Assembly: GCA_963925805.1 (NCBI GenBank) | Contig: CAWUSE010000021.1 | Location: forward strand, 1-64,000 | DNA: 64,000 bases | Direction of reading: 5' to 3' | Source: UBA10347 sp905182135 | Lineage (GTDB): Bacteria > Actinomycetota > Acidimicrobiia > Acidimicrobiales > UBA10347 | Part shown: positions 43,248 to 52,644 of the stretch, piece after piece | How positions within the stretch are numbered: the stretch's first letter is position 1 | Layout of the letters: every line of letters starts with the position of its first letter | The notes under the pieces: model-generated | What the model was told of the DNA's origin: nothing | Databases searched by the model: none | Seen by the model: the letters and a program-made list of their open reading frames with translations, nothing else | Translations under genes and position numbers: made by a program

Positions 43248-43661
43248 ATGCTTTCACTTCGAAAAAAAGCCATCGACCTAGGCATCGTCATTAAGGACAG
43301 CGGCGCGTCTCTCGCTTTCTATCGCGACTTTCTCGGCATGGAACACACCGCCGACACGTCAATGTCAGGCTCAGCGCCAGCCACGATGCACCGGCTCATG
43401 TGCGGTGACACCATGATCAAGCTCGTCAGCTACGACGAAGGCCCTGATGCCCATGCCGCACCCGGCGGACCAACTGGTGCCACTGGGCTTCGCTATTTCA
43501 CACTGCAAATCACGAATCTCGCCGAGGTCACCCAGGCGTGCCGCGAAGCCGGAGTTCCCGTCATTATCGATCAGCGCGAAATTCGTCCCGGTGTGACTAT
43601 TTCGATGGTCGCCGACCCTGATGGGAATTGGGTCGAATTCGTCGACGACACGACCGGCTGA
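43248..43661 (+). CDS. VOC (glyoxalase/dioxygenase-fold) protein
   Basis: A 137-residue single-unit pair of beta-alpha-beta-beta-beta modules. IDLGIVIKDSGASLAFYRDFLGMEH opens the first module and ISMVADPDGNWVEFVD closes the second, with the terminal glutamate a common metal ligand. Too general for a reaction; relatives are glyoxalases, epimerases, dioxygenases and binding proteins. A leaderless-type promoter precedes it, so it is a separate unit from the ABC exporter 34 bases upstream. Confidence 0.85.
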   Translation: MLSLRKKAIDLGIVIKDSGASLAFYRDFLGMEHTADTSMSGSAPATMHRLMCGDTMIKLVSYDEGPDAHAAPGGPTGATGLRYFTLQITNLAEVTQACREAGVPVIIDQREIRPGVTISMVADPDGNWVEFVDDTTG

Positions 43662-43757
43662 CTCTGGGCCATACCTATCTTGGGTCCGCACACCGCTGAT
43701 CCACATTCTTGTGCCGGGGGACTCGGAACCGGCTGTTGTGTGATCGAATGGGGTCCT

Positions 43758-46700
43758 ATGACAGATACTCAGTCGACTGAGACGCCCACGCCGTTCGCTT
43801 CTGCCCTTGCGGGTCTCACCATGCGAAGCATCGGGCCAGCGTTTATGGGCGGCCGTATCGCCGATATCGCCATCCATCCCAGCAGGCCTTCAACCTGGTT
43901 TTTGGCCGTTGCATCCGGCGGAGTATGGAAGACAACAAATGCAGGAACCACGTGGACCCCGGTTTTCGACGGCCAAAAATCGTTCTCTATCGGCTGTGTC
44001 GCTATCGACCCCAACCAGCCCGACGTCGTCTGGGTAGGCACTGGCGAGGCCGTAAGCGGCCGACATGTTGGGTGGGGTGACGGCGTGTACCGCAGCCGTA
44101 ATGGTGGGGCTACCTGGCAACACATGGGGCTGGCTCGCTCAGAGCACATTGCCGAGATCCTCGTCGATCCCCGTGACAGCAGCACCGTCTACGTAGCGGC
44201 TGAAGGGCCGCTGTGGTCCAGCGGTGGCGACCGCGGCGTCTACAAAACCGTCGATGGTGGCACTAGCTGGGCCCACGTATTACAGATCGACCCTGACACC
44301 GGTGTAACCAGCCTGGCCTTCGCTCCCGACGATCCTGACACTCTGTACGCCGCTGCATACCAGCGCCGTCGCCGCGTCTGGAGCTTCCTCGGAGGTGGCG
44401 CAGGTTCTGGAATTTATAAGACTTCGAACAGCGGTGACTCCTGGCGCGAAATCACTCAGGGTTTGCCTGAGTGCGACAAAGGAAAGATCGGTTTGGCCGT
44501 TACTGCAGCCGCGCCCGACACGGTCTACGCCACCATCGAAGCAGGCGAAGGAACACGCGGCTTTTACCGATCGACTGACCGAGGCGAGAGTTGGGTCAAA
44601 CGAAACGACTACATCTCCGGAGGCACTGGCCCCCACTATTACCAAGAGTTATTCGCATCGCCGACGGACCCCGACCGGGTCTACCAGGTCGACGTGTTCG
44701 TCCATTGGACTCCTGACGGCGGAGCGACCGTCAAACGGCTTGAGACTGGTAAAACCAAGCACTCAGATAATCATCTCGTGTGGATTGATCCTCAGGATGG
44801 CGACCACCTGTTGGTCGGCTCCGACGCTGGCTTGTACGAAACCTTTGACCACGGCGAGTCGTTCCGACATGTACCCAATCTGCCAATTTCACAGTTCTAC
44901 CGCGTGGCTGTAGACAACACCGAGCCGTTCTACAACATCTTGGGAGGAGCCCAGGATCTAGGAACCTTGTTTGGCCCGTCCCGCACCACGGGTGTCGAGG
45001 GCGTTCGCAGCCAGGATTGGAGCGTCACCCTGGGCGCCGATGGCTACCACGTAGCCTTCGATCCGGATAACTCCGCCATCTGTTACATGGAGTGGCAGAA
45101 CGGCAACGTGATGCGGATGGACCGCCGCACTATGGAGCTGCAAGATATCCAGCCTCAAGGTGCCGACGACGACGATCCCGAACGATGGAACTGGGACTGT
45201 CCCATCCTGGTCAGTCCGCACAGCGCTGGCACTATCTATGTGGCCTCCCAGCGAGTGTGGCGTAGCGCAGACCGTGGCGACAGCTGGACCGCAATCAGTG
45301 GTGACCTGACTCGCAACATCAACCGCTATGAGTTGCCTGTGGATCTTGCCGACGAAGGTGGCTTAGTCCAGAGCGTCGATGCTCTATGGGACCACATGGC
45401 CATGTCCATGTACAGCACGGTCACACATCTCAGTGAGTCACCGATAACACCAGGGGTGCTCGTGGCCGGCAGCGATGACGGCCTGGTGCATGTAACCAAC
45501 GACGGCGGAGCGTCGTGGCGCACTGCTGGGCCTGTACCTGAGTTCCCCACCGACGGTTTCATCAACAACGTGAAGGCATCCCAACACGACGATGCGGTGA
45601 TATTCCTTGCTGCAGACGCCCACAAGAACGGCGATTATACCCCATACGTCTTTGTGAGCAGCGATCAAGGCGTGAGCTGGCAGTCAATCTCAGGCGATCT
45701 CCCTGAGGACACCATCGTCTGGGCAATCGAGCAGGACCACGTCGACCCTGAGCTACTCTTCATCGGCGCGGAATACGGCGTGCACGTCAGCGTCAACGGC
45801 GGACAGAACTGGCACAAGCTTGCCGGGGCCCCACCGATCTCATTCCGCGACATCGTGTTGCACCGGCCTTCTGGGGACTTGGTTGGGGCCACGTTCGGAC
45901 GGGGCTTCTACGTCCTCGATGACTACACCGCTCTCCGGCATTTGCATAAGGACACCCTCACGGCCGATGCAGCCTTGTTGCCTGTCCGCGACGCTTGGTG
46001 GTACGTGCCGCATCAGACGGCTCAATCCGAGGGTCAACCTACCTTGGGCTCCACTGCGTTCGCCGCGAAGAATCCAGACGCTGGAGCCTGCTTCACCTAT
46101 CACCTCAGCGCCGATGTTCTGTCGCTGAACAAGCAACGTCACCTGCTAGAAAAGGCCGCGGTTAACGACCAGTGCGACATTGCCTGGCCGGGCTGGGATG
46201 CTCTGGCGGACGAACGTACCACGACTGATCCACGGGTCTTCTTGGTTGTGCGTAATGCTCACGACCAGGTGGTCAGACGCCTGGCAGGCGCTACCACGTC
46301 GGGCCTACATCGCAGCACCTGGGATCTGCGATTGCCTGCGCCCAACCCGATCGAGCTTGAGGAGCCCGGCTTCAAAGAACCGTGGATGAGCGATCCCAAG
46401 GGCCCACTCGTCGCGCCTGGCACCTATTCAGTCCAGATCGTCCGCGTCGACACCACCGGATCCACGCTGTTGACCGAGCCCCAGCAGTTCTTCGTGAAGC
46501 CAACTCCTGCCGTTGCGGCCCGGCCAGACCTCGCCGAATCCAGTGTGTTCAACCACCAAGTGTGGCAACTCCTCCATGCGGTGCTGCACGCGGCCAAACA
46601 GCTTGGCGAGACTCGTAAACGAGTTAAGGAGCAACGTGTCGAGCTGGCTATATCGCCGACCTCGACGGCCGAACATCTGGCCGCGCTCGAGGCTCGCCAT

Positions 46701-46922
46701 GTCGTCGTTGAAGAGCTCGCATTACTGCTACTGGGCGACCCCAACCGAGAAAGGCTCCACGAGGCCCAGTCGCTCTCCATTAAAGGACTTACCGAACGCA
46801 TCGCTGCTCATCTTTGGGAAACCACTCAGGCGCCTACAACCGCGCAACGAGAAATGATGGCTCGAGCATCCGCCAAGTTCGAGGCCTACATCGTTGCCTT
46901 CGCAGCCCTTGATTTTGGCTAG
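43758..46922 (+). CDS. Long BNR/sortilin-like repeat protein
   Basis: A 1054-residue protein dominated by BNR/Asp-box repeats of the VPS10-sortilin or xyloglucanase-like type: MRSIGPAFMGGRIADIAIHP, GGVWKTTNAGTTW, GVYRSRNGGATW, GVYKTVDGGTSW, GIYKTSNSGDSW, GFYRSTDRGESW, RVWRSADRGDSW, LVHVTNDGGASW, FVSSDQGVSW, HVSVNGGQNW (each an S/T-x-D/N-x-G-x-x-W box). This predicts one or two 7-10-bladed propellers (about 20-730). The C-terminal 300 residues hold a beta-sandwich (APGTYSVQI) and a helical tail (about 920-1054). Homologues are usually secreted; no signal peptide is seen here from the ATG at 43758 or the upstream in-frame TTG at 43680. Function unknown, possibly protein or glycan binding or hydrolysis. 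Confidence 0.85.
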   Translation: MTDTQSTETPTPFASALAGLTMRSIGPAFMGGRIADIAIHPSRPSTWFLAVASGGVWKTTNAGTTWTPVFDGQKSFSIGCVAIDPNQPDVVWVGTGEAVSGRHVGWGDGVYRSRNGGATWQHMGLARSEHIAEILVDPRDSSTVYVAAEGPLWSSGGDRGVYKTVDGGTSWAHVLQIDPDTGVTSLAFAPDDPDTLYAAAYQRRRRVWSFLGGGAGSGIYKTSNSGDSWREITQGLPECDKGKIGLAVTAAAPDTVYATIEAGEGTRGFYRSTDRGESWVKRNDYISGGTGPHYYQELFASPTDPDRVYQVDVFVHWTPDGGATVKRLETGKTKHSDNHLVWIDPQDGDHLLVGSDAGLYETFDHGESFRHVPNLPISQFYRVAVDNTEPFYNILGGAQDLGTLFGPSRTTGVEGVRSQDWSVTLGADGYHVAFDPDNSAICYMEWQNGNVMRMDRRTMELQDIQPQGADDDDPERWNWDCPILVSPHSAGTIYVASQRVWRSADRGDSWTAISGDLTRNINRYELPVDLADEGGLVQSVDALWDHMAMSMYSTVTHLSESPITPGVLVAGSDDGLVHVTNDGGASWRTAGPVPEFPTDGFINNVKASQHDDAVIFLAADAHKNGDYTPYVFVSSDQGVSWQSISGDLPEDTIVWAIEQDHVDPELLFIGAEYGVHVSVNGGQNWHKLAGAPPISFRDIVLHRPSGDLVGATFGRGFYVLDDYTALRHLHKDTLTADAALLPVRDAWWYVPHQTAQSEGQPTLGSTAFAAKNPDAGACFTYHLSADVLSLNKQRHLLEKAAVNDQCDIAWPGWDALADERTTTDPRVFLVVRNAHDQVVRRLAGATTSGLHRSTWDLRLPAPNPIELEEPGFKEPWMSDPKGPLVAPGTYSVQIVRVDTTGSTLLTEPQQFFVKPTPAVAARPDLAESSVFNHQVWQLLHAVLHAAKQLGETRKRVKEQRVELAISPTSTAEHLAALEARHVVVEELALLLLGDPNRERLHEAQSLSIKGLTERIAAHLWETTQAPTTAQREMMARASAKFEAYIVAFAALDFG

Positions 46923-46938
46923 GCACACCGCAGACATG

Positions 46939-47731
46939 TCAGTCGGCCAGGGAGTGGACCCGTTCGGCAGTTCCCCAGAGCATCTGGTCCCGCTCTTCAG
47001 CCGTGAATCGCTCCGCAACCTTCTTCAGAGCGTTCCACAACACGCGATACGACACCGACAGCCGATCGGCCGGGAAGTTACTTTCAAACATGCACCGTTG
47101 CGGGCCAAGACAATCAGCCGCATGCAGGTACCAACGTTCGTGAGCACGCACTAACTCGTCACTCTTGGCTTGAGTGCCCGAGTGTGCCATCCATAGCCGT
47201 TGTCGGCATCGCCAAACCACCGATCTTCGCCACGACATTCTCGTTCTTCGCTATCGCTGCGATGTCGTCCTTCCAGACGGGGTAGATCTCATCGAGTTGG
47301 CCGTGGCACGCGCGTACACGCAGCGGCGTTCCCAAGTGGTTTAGCACCATGGTCGTGCCCGGTGCTGCTGCTGCCAATGCCGCAACTTCACGATTCTGGA
47401 AGTGATAGTTCCACGAGTCGCAGGTCAGGCCTCGCTCGCCATGATCTCGGCGCAGCACGAACGACCGCTCTGTCTGCTCTGTAAGAAACTCAGTTTCGCC
47501 GACTGATCGTAGAAGTTTCGGGCCTCCGCTGCGATAGCCAGCGTGACATTCAACGAACCACGTGGAGTGGACGTCGTGCCCCGATCCGGTGTCGTCATGT
47601 AACTCATCAAGTCCATGCGGCCACGGACCTGCCGCAGGCCAAAGATGGTGGTGGGGATCAATGATCCGTTAATCAGGGTCGACGACGTCTTCGACCACCA
47701 GATCAAGCCATGCCTGAGATCCAGGTTCCAT
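46939..47731 (-). pseudogene. Decayed amidohydrolase (COG3618-type) gene
   Basis: Minus-strand remnant with the landmarks of TIM-barrel amidohydrolases in order. From the ATG at 47731 (AAGGA upstream) it reads LVVEDVVDPD, a TAA stop, RIIDPHHHLW (metal motif), STWFVECHAGYRSGGP, GETEFLTEQ, then jumps to RGLTCDSWNYHF without the roughly 100 residues expected between, so an internal deletion is likely. It continues TMVLNHLGTPLR, AKIGGLAMP, then changes frame to GYGWHTRALKP and again to SDELVRAHERW, GPQRCMFESNFPADRLSVSY and ends at 46939. One stop, one deletion and two frameshifts show it is dead. Intact homologues are about 100 residues longer. Confidence 0.88.
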
Positions 47732-47779
47732 TACATTCCTTACGAACGGTCGCTGCTGTGCCAACCTCGTAAGTATGGC

Positions 47780-48097
47780 TCAGCTCAGGTCATCACGTTC
47801 TATGAAGATGCACTCGCCGGGGCAGATAAGAGCTGCGCGAACGACGGCCTTCTCGTGCTCTTCGGGCACCGCTGCCTGGCTTTCGGCCATCCCTGGATCA
47901 TTCAGCACGACGCCCTGTTCGCACACGTACGCAATGCCATCTTCGAGCAGCATGAATACCTCGGGCACGACATCAACACACAAGCCATCGCCGGTGCAAA
48001 GATCCTGGTCGATCCAAACTCTGAACTCGGTCCCGGTCCCGGTCCCGGTCGCAACGTCGACAGCGTCGCGGTCTGGTCTGGTCTCCTGCAACGGCAT
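47780..48097 (-). CDS. P450-type 3Fe-4S ferredoxin
   Basis: A 105-residue ferredoxin of the actinobacterial cytochrome P450 partner type. FRVWIDQDLCTGDGLCVDVVPEVF contains C34 and C40, and AALICPGECIFIE contains C92 followed by proline: the C-x5-C...C-P pattern of a 3Fe-4S cluster (C59 and C96 are extra). Residues 16-24 are a Thr-Gly repeat encoded by a hexamer repeat. No P450 gene is in the window. It starts 336 bases after the stop of the CbbO-like gene on the same strand and 48 bases before the amidohydrolase remnant. Confidence 0.88.
   Translation of the reverse strand: MPLQETRPDRDAVDVATGTGTGTEFRVWIDQDLCTGDGLCVDVVPEVFMLLEDGIAYVCEQGVVLNDPGMAESQAAVPEEHEKAVVRAALICPGECIFIERDDLS
48028..48050. 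repeat. CGGTCC hexamer repeat inside the ferredoxin gene
   Basis: Nearly four tandem copies of CGGTCC, encoding TGTGTGT at residues about 17-23 of the ferredoxin. Hexamer changes would keep the frame. Confidence 0.8.
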
Positions 48098-48433
48098 CGT
48101 AAAACAGTGTCGCTGCTTGTCGGGCCAATCGACGCATCAAGGCTCTGAAATATCAAGAAACCTTCGGTTGGCAGCACGACAACGCTGTCTGCCGACGGCG
48201 TTGCAGGCCTCCTTCAAAATAAACGCCTGATCATTTGGCCGGTCTTGTCACCCCTGCTGTTGCATGAGACCACTGTCCAATGGCTCGACAGCCGGGGACG
48301 CTTTGGGGGCGACGCGCCAACCAACGGCCCACCGAGTCGCTAGCAGGTGTACTGGGTGGTCCAGATGTGCCATAACCCGCGACACCCCTCCTTGTGCGAC
48401 ACGTTCCCTCTTGTATGACGTCTCTTTGCTTAG
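48098..48433. other. 336-base gap between cbbO-like and ferredoxin genes
   Basis: No confident gene and no strong terminator hairpin. It should contain the ferredoxin promoter, but no clear element was identified. Confidence 0.35.
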
Positions 48434-50281
48434 CTAGGCACCCATTGTCCGTAGGTAGAGCTTTGCGAGTTCGGCTGGCAGCGACTCAACGTCATCGATC
48501 ACTAGATACCGGCCGTCGGGGCACATGTCGCGCAGGTAGTCATGTCCGGCTGGGTCGATGGTCACGCAGAACGTCTCGATCCCAGCGTTGGTCGCATCAA
48601 GCAACGCTCGGGCGGTGTCGTGCATGCCGTAGTTTCGGTCGCTGCGGTCGCGGCCGTAGTCGGTGTCTTGGGGATAGCCGTCGGAGACCACGATGAGCAA
48701 CTTGGTCTGCGCCGCCACTCCCCCAAGTTTCGCTGCGGCATGGCGCACTGCCGGACCCATCCGGGTGTAGCGAAGCGGTTTCATCGCTGCGATGGACGCC
48801 CAGGCAGCCGACGATCCTCGATCGCCAAAGTCCTTACCAACCTTGAACTCGACCTTGTCGCGACCTGTCCCAGAGAACCCGTACACCGCATAGGTGTCGC
48901 CCAGTTCCTGCAAAGCATCAGCCATAAGAGCCACCGCGTCTTTGGCGACATCGATAACCCGACGAACGGGTTCGATCGTCCGGCGCTCATCCCAGCTCGG
49001 CCCATACGACATCGGGTCATCCATCGGATCACCCATCGTCTCAAAGACTTCGGGTTCAGGCGGCACTGACGGGGAACTCGTGGATGCGCTCAGATCCACG
49101 AGGAAGGCCGTAGCGACATCTCGAGCCGCTCGATCTCGGCGAATTTGCACCCGGTCGTCGACGGGAGCCCCGCTACGTCTGTCAACAACGGCTTCGATGG
49201 CCGCGTCAAGATCGAGTTCGTCTCCATCGAGAGAACGATGCACGCGCACAAGATGCTGCGCTGGAAGCTCCAGCATCCGGCGCCGGATGTGCGCCCGAAG
49301 CGCCTGATGACGATGCCGAACCTCACCGATGAATTCATGGTCATCGCCCACGAGACGCTCTTCGATTACTCGACACCAAGCTGGTCGGTGCTGGCTGGTG
49401 TGATAGTCCCACTCGTCATAGATAAAGGTGCGGGTCTTCGCTGCCAGAGTGCCGGCGGCTTCAGTAGTCGGAAGTCGCAGACCCAGCGGAAGTCGTTCGG
49501 CGTCGCCGGTCTCGCTTGCAGCCTGTTCATAATCCCCCAGATCAGAGCTGAGCTGACCACCTCCGTGGCGATCGCCGTCAACGACCTCGTTTGGTGTCCC
49601 GCCATCAAGCGATACGCCGGTCGTTGCCTCCGAGGCCACGCCGTCAGCTTCTGGGTCGCTCTCTAGGTCCGGCACCGTCGCTGCCGGAAACTGGCCTTGG
49701 GCTTGCCGCTCCAAGAGTCGCATCAGCATGGCCGTGATCTGTTCGCTCGTCTCGCTTGTCGCTCCTGACTCTTGCACCTGCTCGATCAGCTGGACCGCAG
49801 CTGATCGCAGCTGATCGTCGGCTGGAACGGCCTGCGCCCCGAGTGTGTGCAATCTCAAGGCTCGCAGGATCCCCGCCACCGGTTCGAGAGCCGCTACCTG
49901 GGTGTACCCGGTCGGCAGCCCAGCAAAAGCATCGAGCAGTATCGCGCCCAAATCATCGCTAGCACCGGGAAAGCTACGTCGAATCTCGGCCGTTACTCGG
50001 TGGTTCTCCACAAGATCAAACAGTCGGTTGTATAGCGAGTTAGATGCCCGAACCAGTGCGTCGTCAAAGACAGGCTCCTTCAACAGTTGATGGAGAAGCA
50101 CCGTGCGATACGCCGCCCGGTTGTGCAATGTTGTTGGCAGCACCACGGCGCCGTCTACCGGATCCTCAGCCCAAGGCCAGCAGCCTGATCGGTCATCGAC
50201 CGTTGCGAAGGTGACGGGTTGTCCAATTAGCGCCTCCGCTAATAGCGATAGCGAGGCCTGCACCTCGCTTAGAGGAATCAC
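48434..50281 (-). CDS. CbbO/NorD-like VWA-domain protein
   Basis: A 615-residue protein of the CbbO/NorD family. The N-terminal half (1-300) has helical repeats and an acidic Gly-rich linker (about 205-265). The C-terminal von Willebrand A domain has an intact MIDAS: DLSAS (396-400), threonine in YTRMG (about 506) and SDGYPQDTDYG (about 533-543). In known systems it forms a complex with the CbbQ/NorQ ring ATPase encoded upstream (4-base overlap) and remodels a target enzyme such as RuBisCO or nitric oxide reductase. Neither target is in this window. Confidence 0.9.
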   Translation of the reverse strand: MIPLSEVQASLSLLAEALIGQPVTFATVDDRSGCWPWAEDPVDGAVVLPTTLHNRAAYRTVLLHQLLKEPVFDDALVRASNSLYNRLFDLVENHRVTAEIRRSFPGASDDLGAILLDAFAGLPTGYTQVAALEPVAGILRALRLHTLGAQAVPADDQLRSAAVQLIEQVQESGATSETSEQITAMLMRLLERQAQGQFPAATVPDLESDPEADGVASEATTGVSLDGGTPNEVVDGDRHGGGQLSSDLGDYEQAASETGDAERLPLGLRLPTTEAAGTLAAKTRTFIYDEWDYHTSQHRPAWCRVIEERLVGDDHEFIGEVRHRHQALRAHIRRRMLELPAQHLVRVHRSLDGDELDLDAAIEAVVDRRSGAPVDDRVQIRRDRAARDVATAFLVDLSASTSSPSVPPEPEVFETMGDPMDDPMSYGPSWDERRTIEPVRRVIDVAKDAVALMADALQELGDTYAVYGFSGTGRDKVEFKVGKDFGDRGSSAAWASIAAMKPLRYTRMGPAVRHAAAKLGGVAAQTKLLIVVSDGYPQDTDYGRDRSDRNYGMHDTARALLDATNAGIETFCVTIDPAGHDYLRDMCPDGRYLVIDDVESLPAELAKLYLRTMGA

Positions 50282-51150
50282 GGAAAGATGATGTCGACGA
50301 TGTCCGTCACAGCGGTCTGCATGTCGATGTCATCGCTGATTGCCTGCACCAGAGCCGCCTCGCACGCCCGGCGGGGGGCAACACCTTGCATGATGAGATG
50401 ACCAGCGTAAACAAGCAATCGAGTGCTCACGCCATCCTCGAACCCTCGTTCGCGCAGGTTGCGAGTCTGCGCACCGCAGCGCGCCAGCCGTACCGCCGTG
50501 TCATGGTCCACACCAGTCTCGGTCTTTACAATGACAGCCTCAGATTCAACATCGGGGTAGTCGAATTCGATACTGACAAACCGTTGACGAGTGGAAGGTT
50601 TGAGATCCTTCAGCACGCTCTGATAACCCGGGTTGTAGGAGATCACCAGCAAGAAATCTTCGTGTGCCTGCAACATCTCGGCTGTCTTGTCGATCGGCAG
50701 GACACGTCGGTGGTCGGTCAGCGAGTGGATAATCACCGTCGTGTCTTTTCGGGCCTCGACGATCTCATCGAGATAACAGATGGCGCCAGATCGGACTGAT
50801 CGCGTGAGAGGCCCGTCCATCCAGACCGTCTCGTCGCCCGACAGCAAATACCGCCCGACCAGATCGGTCGCGGTGAGATCCTCGTGACACGCAACTGTGG
50901 CCAGTTCACGGCCAAGGTGCCATGCCATGTATTCAACAAACCGGGTCTTGCCACAGCCTGTCGGTCCCTTAAGAAGTACCGGGAGCCGAGCAGCAGCCGC
51001 TGCCTCAAACACCGAGGCCTCGTCGGCCAGAGGAAGATAAAACGGCCCATGCACGGTACAGAACCTAGTGCTCGAATCGCTACGAGCAGCCATTGGCAGG
51101 CGAGGTGTTCTCAGATTACGGCCCTCCACCGAAACTTTTCCACTGTTCAT
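50278..51150 (-). CDS. CbbQ/NorQ/GpvN-type MoxR AAA+ ATPase
   Basis: A 290-residue MoxR-class AAA+ ATPase. Walker A GPTGCGKT (62-69), Walker B AICYLDE (D128, E129), ACHEDLTATDLVGRYLL, SYNPGYQSVLKDLKPSTRQRF (the family's sensor 1 region) and C-terminal winged part. Sequence is very typical of CbbQ/NorQ, chaperones that activate RuBisCO or nitric oxide reductase with a VWA partner. ATG 51150 has AAGAGGAA just upstream; 13 more codons to 51189 are possible. It is the first gene of a two-gene operon with the CbbO-like gene. Confidence 0.92.
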   Translation of the reverse strand: MNSGKVSVEGRNLRTPRLPMAARSDSSTRFCTVHGPFYLPLADEASVFEAAAAARLPVLLKGPTGCGKTRFVEYMAWHLGRELATVACHEDLTATDLVGRYLLSGDETVWMDGPLTRSVRSGAICYLDEIVEARKDTTVIIHSLTDHRRVLPIDKTAEMLQAHEDFLLVISYNPGYQSVLKDLKPSTRQRFVSIEFDYPDVESEAVIVKTETGVDHDTAVRLARCGAQTRNLRERGFEDGVSTRLLVYAGHLIMQGVAPRRACEAALVQAISDDIDMQTAVTDIVDIIFP

Positions 51151-51385
51151 TTTCCTCTTGACAACGAACCACGTGAGCCGTTCGAGCAAGATCGCACACC
51201 CGGCGACTCGATGGGGCCACGGCTCGAACTCGGGTTGATCACCCTGGCATGCACCGATATAGCTCCCGCCGTGTTCACCTCAGGTATCGCTTTCGCGTAT
51301 CGCCTAGACACACCAAGACCAGCCCCGCCGTACGTTCCACAGGCGGCTGGCGTGGGCGTTCTCGAACTGAAGCCCTTCGACACCC
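51151..51385. other. Divergent gap between cbbQ-like and desaturase genes
   Basis: About 235 bases with no convincing gene. It ends in the TAAGAT element of the desaturase. Confidence 0.35.
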
Positions 51386-51391
51386 TAAGAT
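51386..51391 (+). promoter_or_regulatory. Candidate -10 box of the desaturase gene (leaderless pattern)
   Basis: TAAGAT is followed by 6 bases and the GTG at 51398. Confidence 0.45.
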
Positions 51392-51397
51392 TCAGCG

Positions 51398-52405
51398 GTG
51401 ACCATCCTCGCGGACCCAAACGAAGCTCCACCAGGCTTTGGGAAAATGGTGGCACCTGCCCGGGCCCTACCCGACGTCTTGCCGACCGAGCGCCTACTCG
51501 CTGGGGGTAAAGCCGTCCCTGCCATTCGCGCTGATCTACGAAAGATCCCTAACCTGCGGAGCGCGCTTGCGGTCACGCTTGTCGTCACCGAACCAATAGC
51601 GATCATCTGGCTTGCGATCAAGCTCGGGCACCCCGTGTCGTGGGTTGCAGCGTTCCTTCTCATGGGCCGACAGTACGCACGGTTTGCATCACTTGGTCAC
51701 GAGGCTGTGCATCGCACCCTTTTCAGCAACAAGAAGCTAAATGACCTCGTCGGGCGGTGGCTCTTGTCGTACCCATCGTGGGTCCCGTTCGAGCTCTACC
51801 GCCGATCCCACCTTGATCACCACCGAGATGAGATGGGCCCCAAAGAGCCAGACAAGGCGTTGTACCGAGCATACCCAATCACTTTGGACAGCTTCCGTCG
51901 TAAGCTCATCCGCGACGCAAGCGGCCAAACTGGGTTCAAACTCTTTCGGGGACTGGTGCGGGCCGCGCTGAAAGGCAAGCCAGTAGCCGTCAAGATCCTG
52001 CTCTGTCAGATCCCGCTCATCATGGCGTTCTCTCTCATTGGACGGCCCGAGCTTTACGTCCTGCTTTGGTGGCTGCCACACCTGACTGTGTGGAGAGTCA
52101 TCAACCGACTCCGCTCGGTGGCCGAGCACGGCGGCCTCATGCAATCGGCGGATCGGCGCCAAACAACGCACGATGTGAACCAAGGCCCCATGGCCTCGTT
52201 CTGGCTCGTGCCATTCAACATCGGTTATCACTTGGCACACCACGTCGACATGGGAGTTCCGAACTGGAACCTGCCAAAGCTCCAGCACGAGCTCGTTTCC
52301 TCTGGATGGGTCACGCCCCAGTACAGCTACCCAAATTATCGATCGTTATGGCTTGCTCTCAGCACTGGCCCGGCTCAGGAACCAGCGGCCGAACTGACTG
52401 ACTGA
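51398..52405 (+). CDS. Membrane fatty acid desaturase-like di-iron protein
   Basis: A 335-residue integral membrane di-iron oxygenase. Three histidine boxes are intact: HEAVH (101-105), HLDHH (138-142) and HLAHH (278-282), with hydrophobic segments around 55-95 and 200-245. It could be an acyl-lipid desaturase or a carotenoid/alkane hydroxylase-type relative. The spacing of boxes fits fatty acid desaturases. GTG at 51398 follows a leaderless-type promoter. Electron donors could include the ferredoxin at 47780, which is speculation. Confidence 0.88.
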   Translation: MTILADPNEAPPGFGKMVAPARALPDVLPTERLLAGGKAVPAIRADLRKIPNLRSALAVTLVVTEPIAIIWLAIKLGHPVSWVAAFLLMGRQYARFASLGHEAVHRTLFSNKKLNDLVGRWLLSYPSWVPFELYRRSHLDHHRDEMGPKEPDKALYRAYPITLDSFRRKLIRDASGQTGFKLFRGLVRAALKGKPVAVKILLCQIPLIMAFSLIGRPELYVLLWWLPHLTVWRVINRLRSVAEHGGLMQSADRRQTTHDVNQGPMASFWLVPFNIGYHLAHHVDMGVPNWNLPKLQHELVSSGWVTPQYSYPNYRSLWLALSTGPAQEPAAELTD

Positions 52406-52644
52406 TAACGACGAGACCGCCAGGAAACTCTGCAACATCCGCGTGCCCAAGTCGCTACCGAGTTCCAGCCGACCAGACCCATCAGCGATCCGGTACGGAA
52501 ACGCACACGACTAACGAACTCGATCTTGCCCGAGGTCGACATCACGTGTTCCAAAAATCGCCACGTGCGTGTTGCAACTACTACGTAACTCCCGCTCTTC
52601 TAATAGGGCAACTCGCCATGAAACACGTCGGCATGAACCGACGA
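52406..52644. other. Convergent gap after the desaturase
   Basis: About 240 bases between convergent stops. No clear hairpin terminator or gene was seen. Confidence 0.35.
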
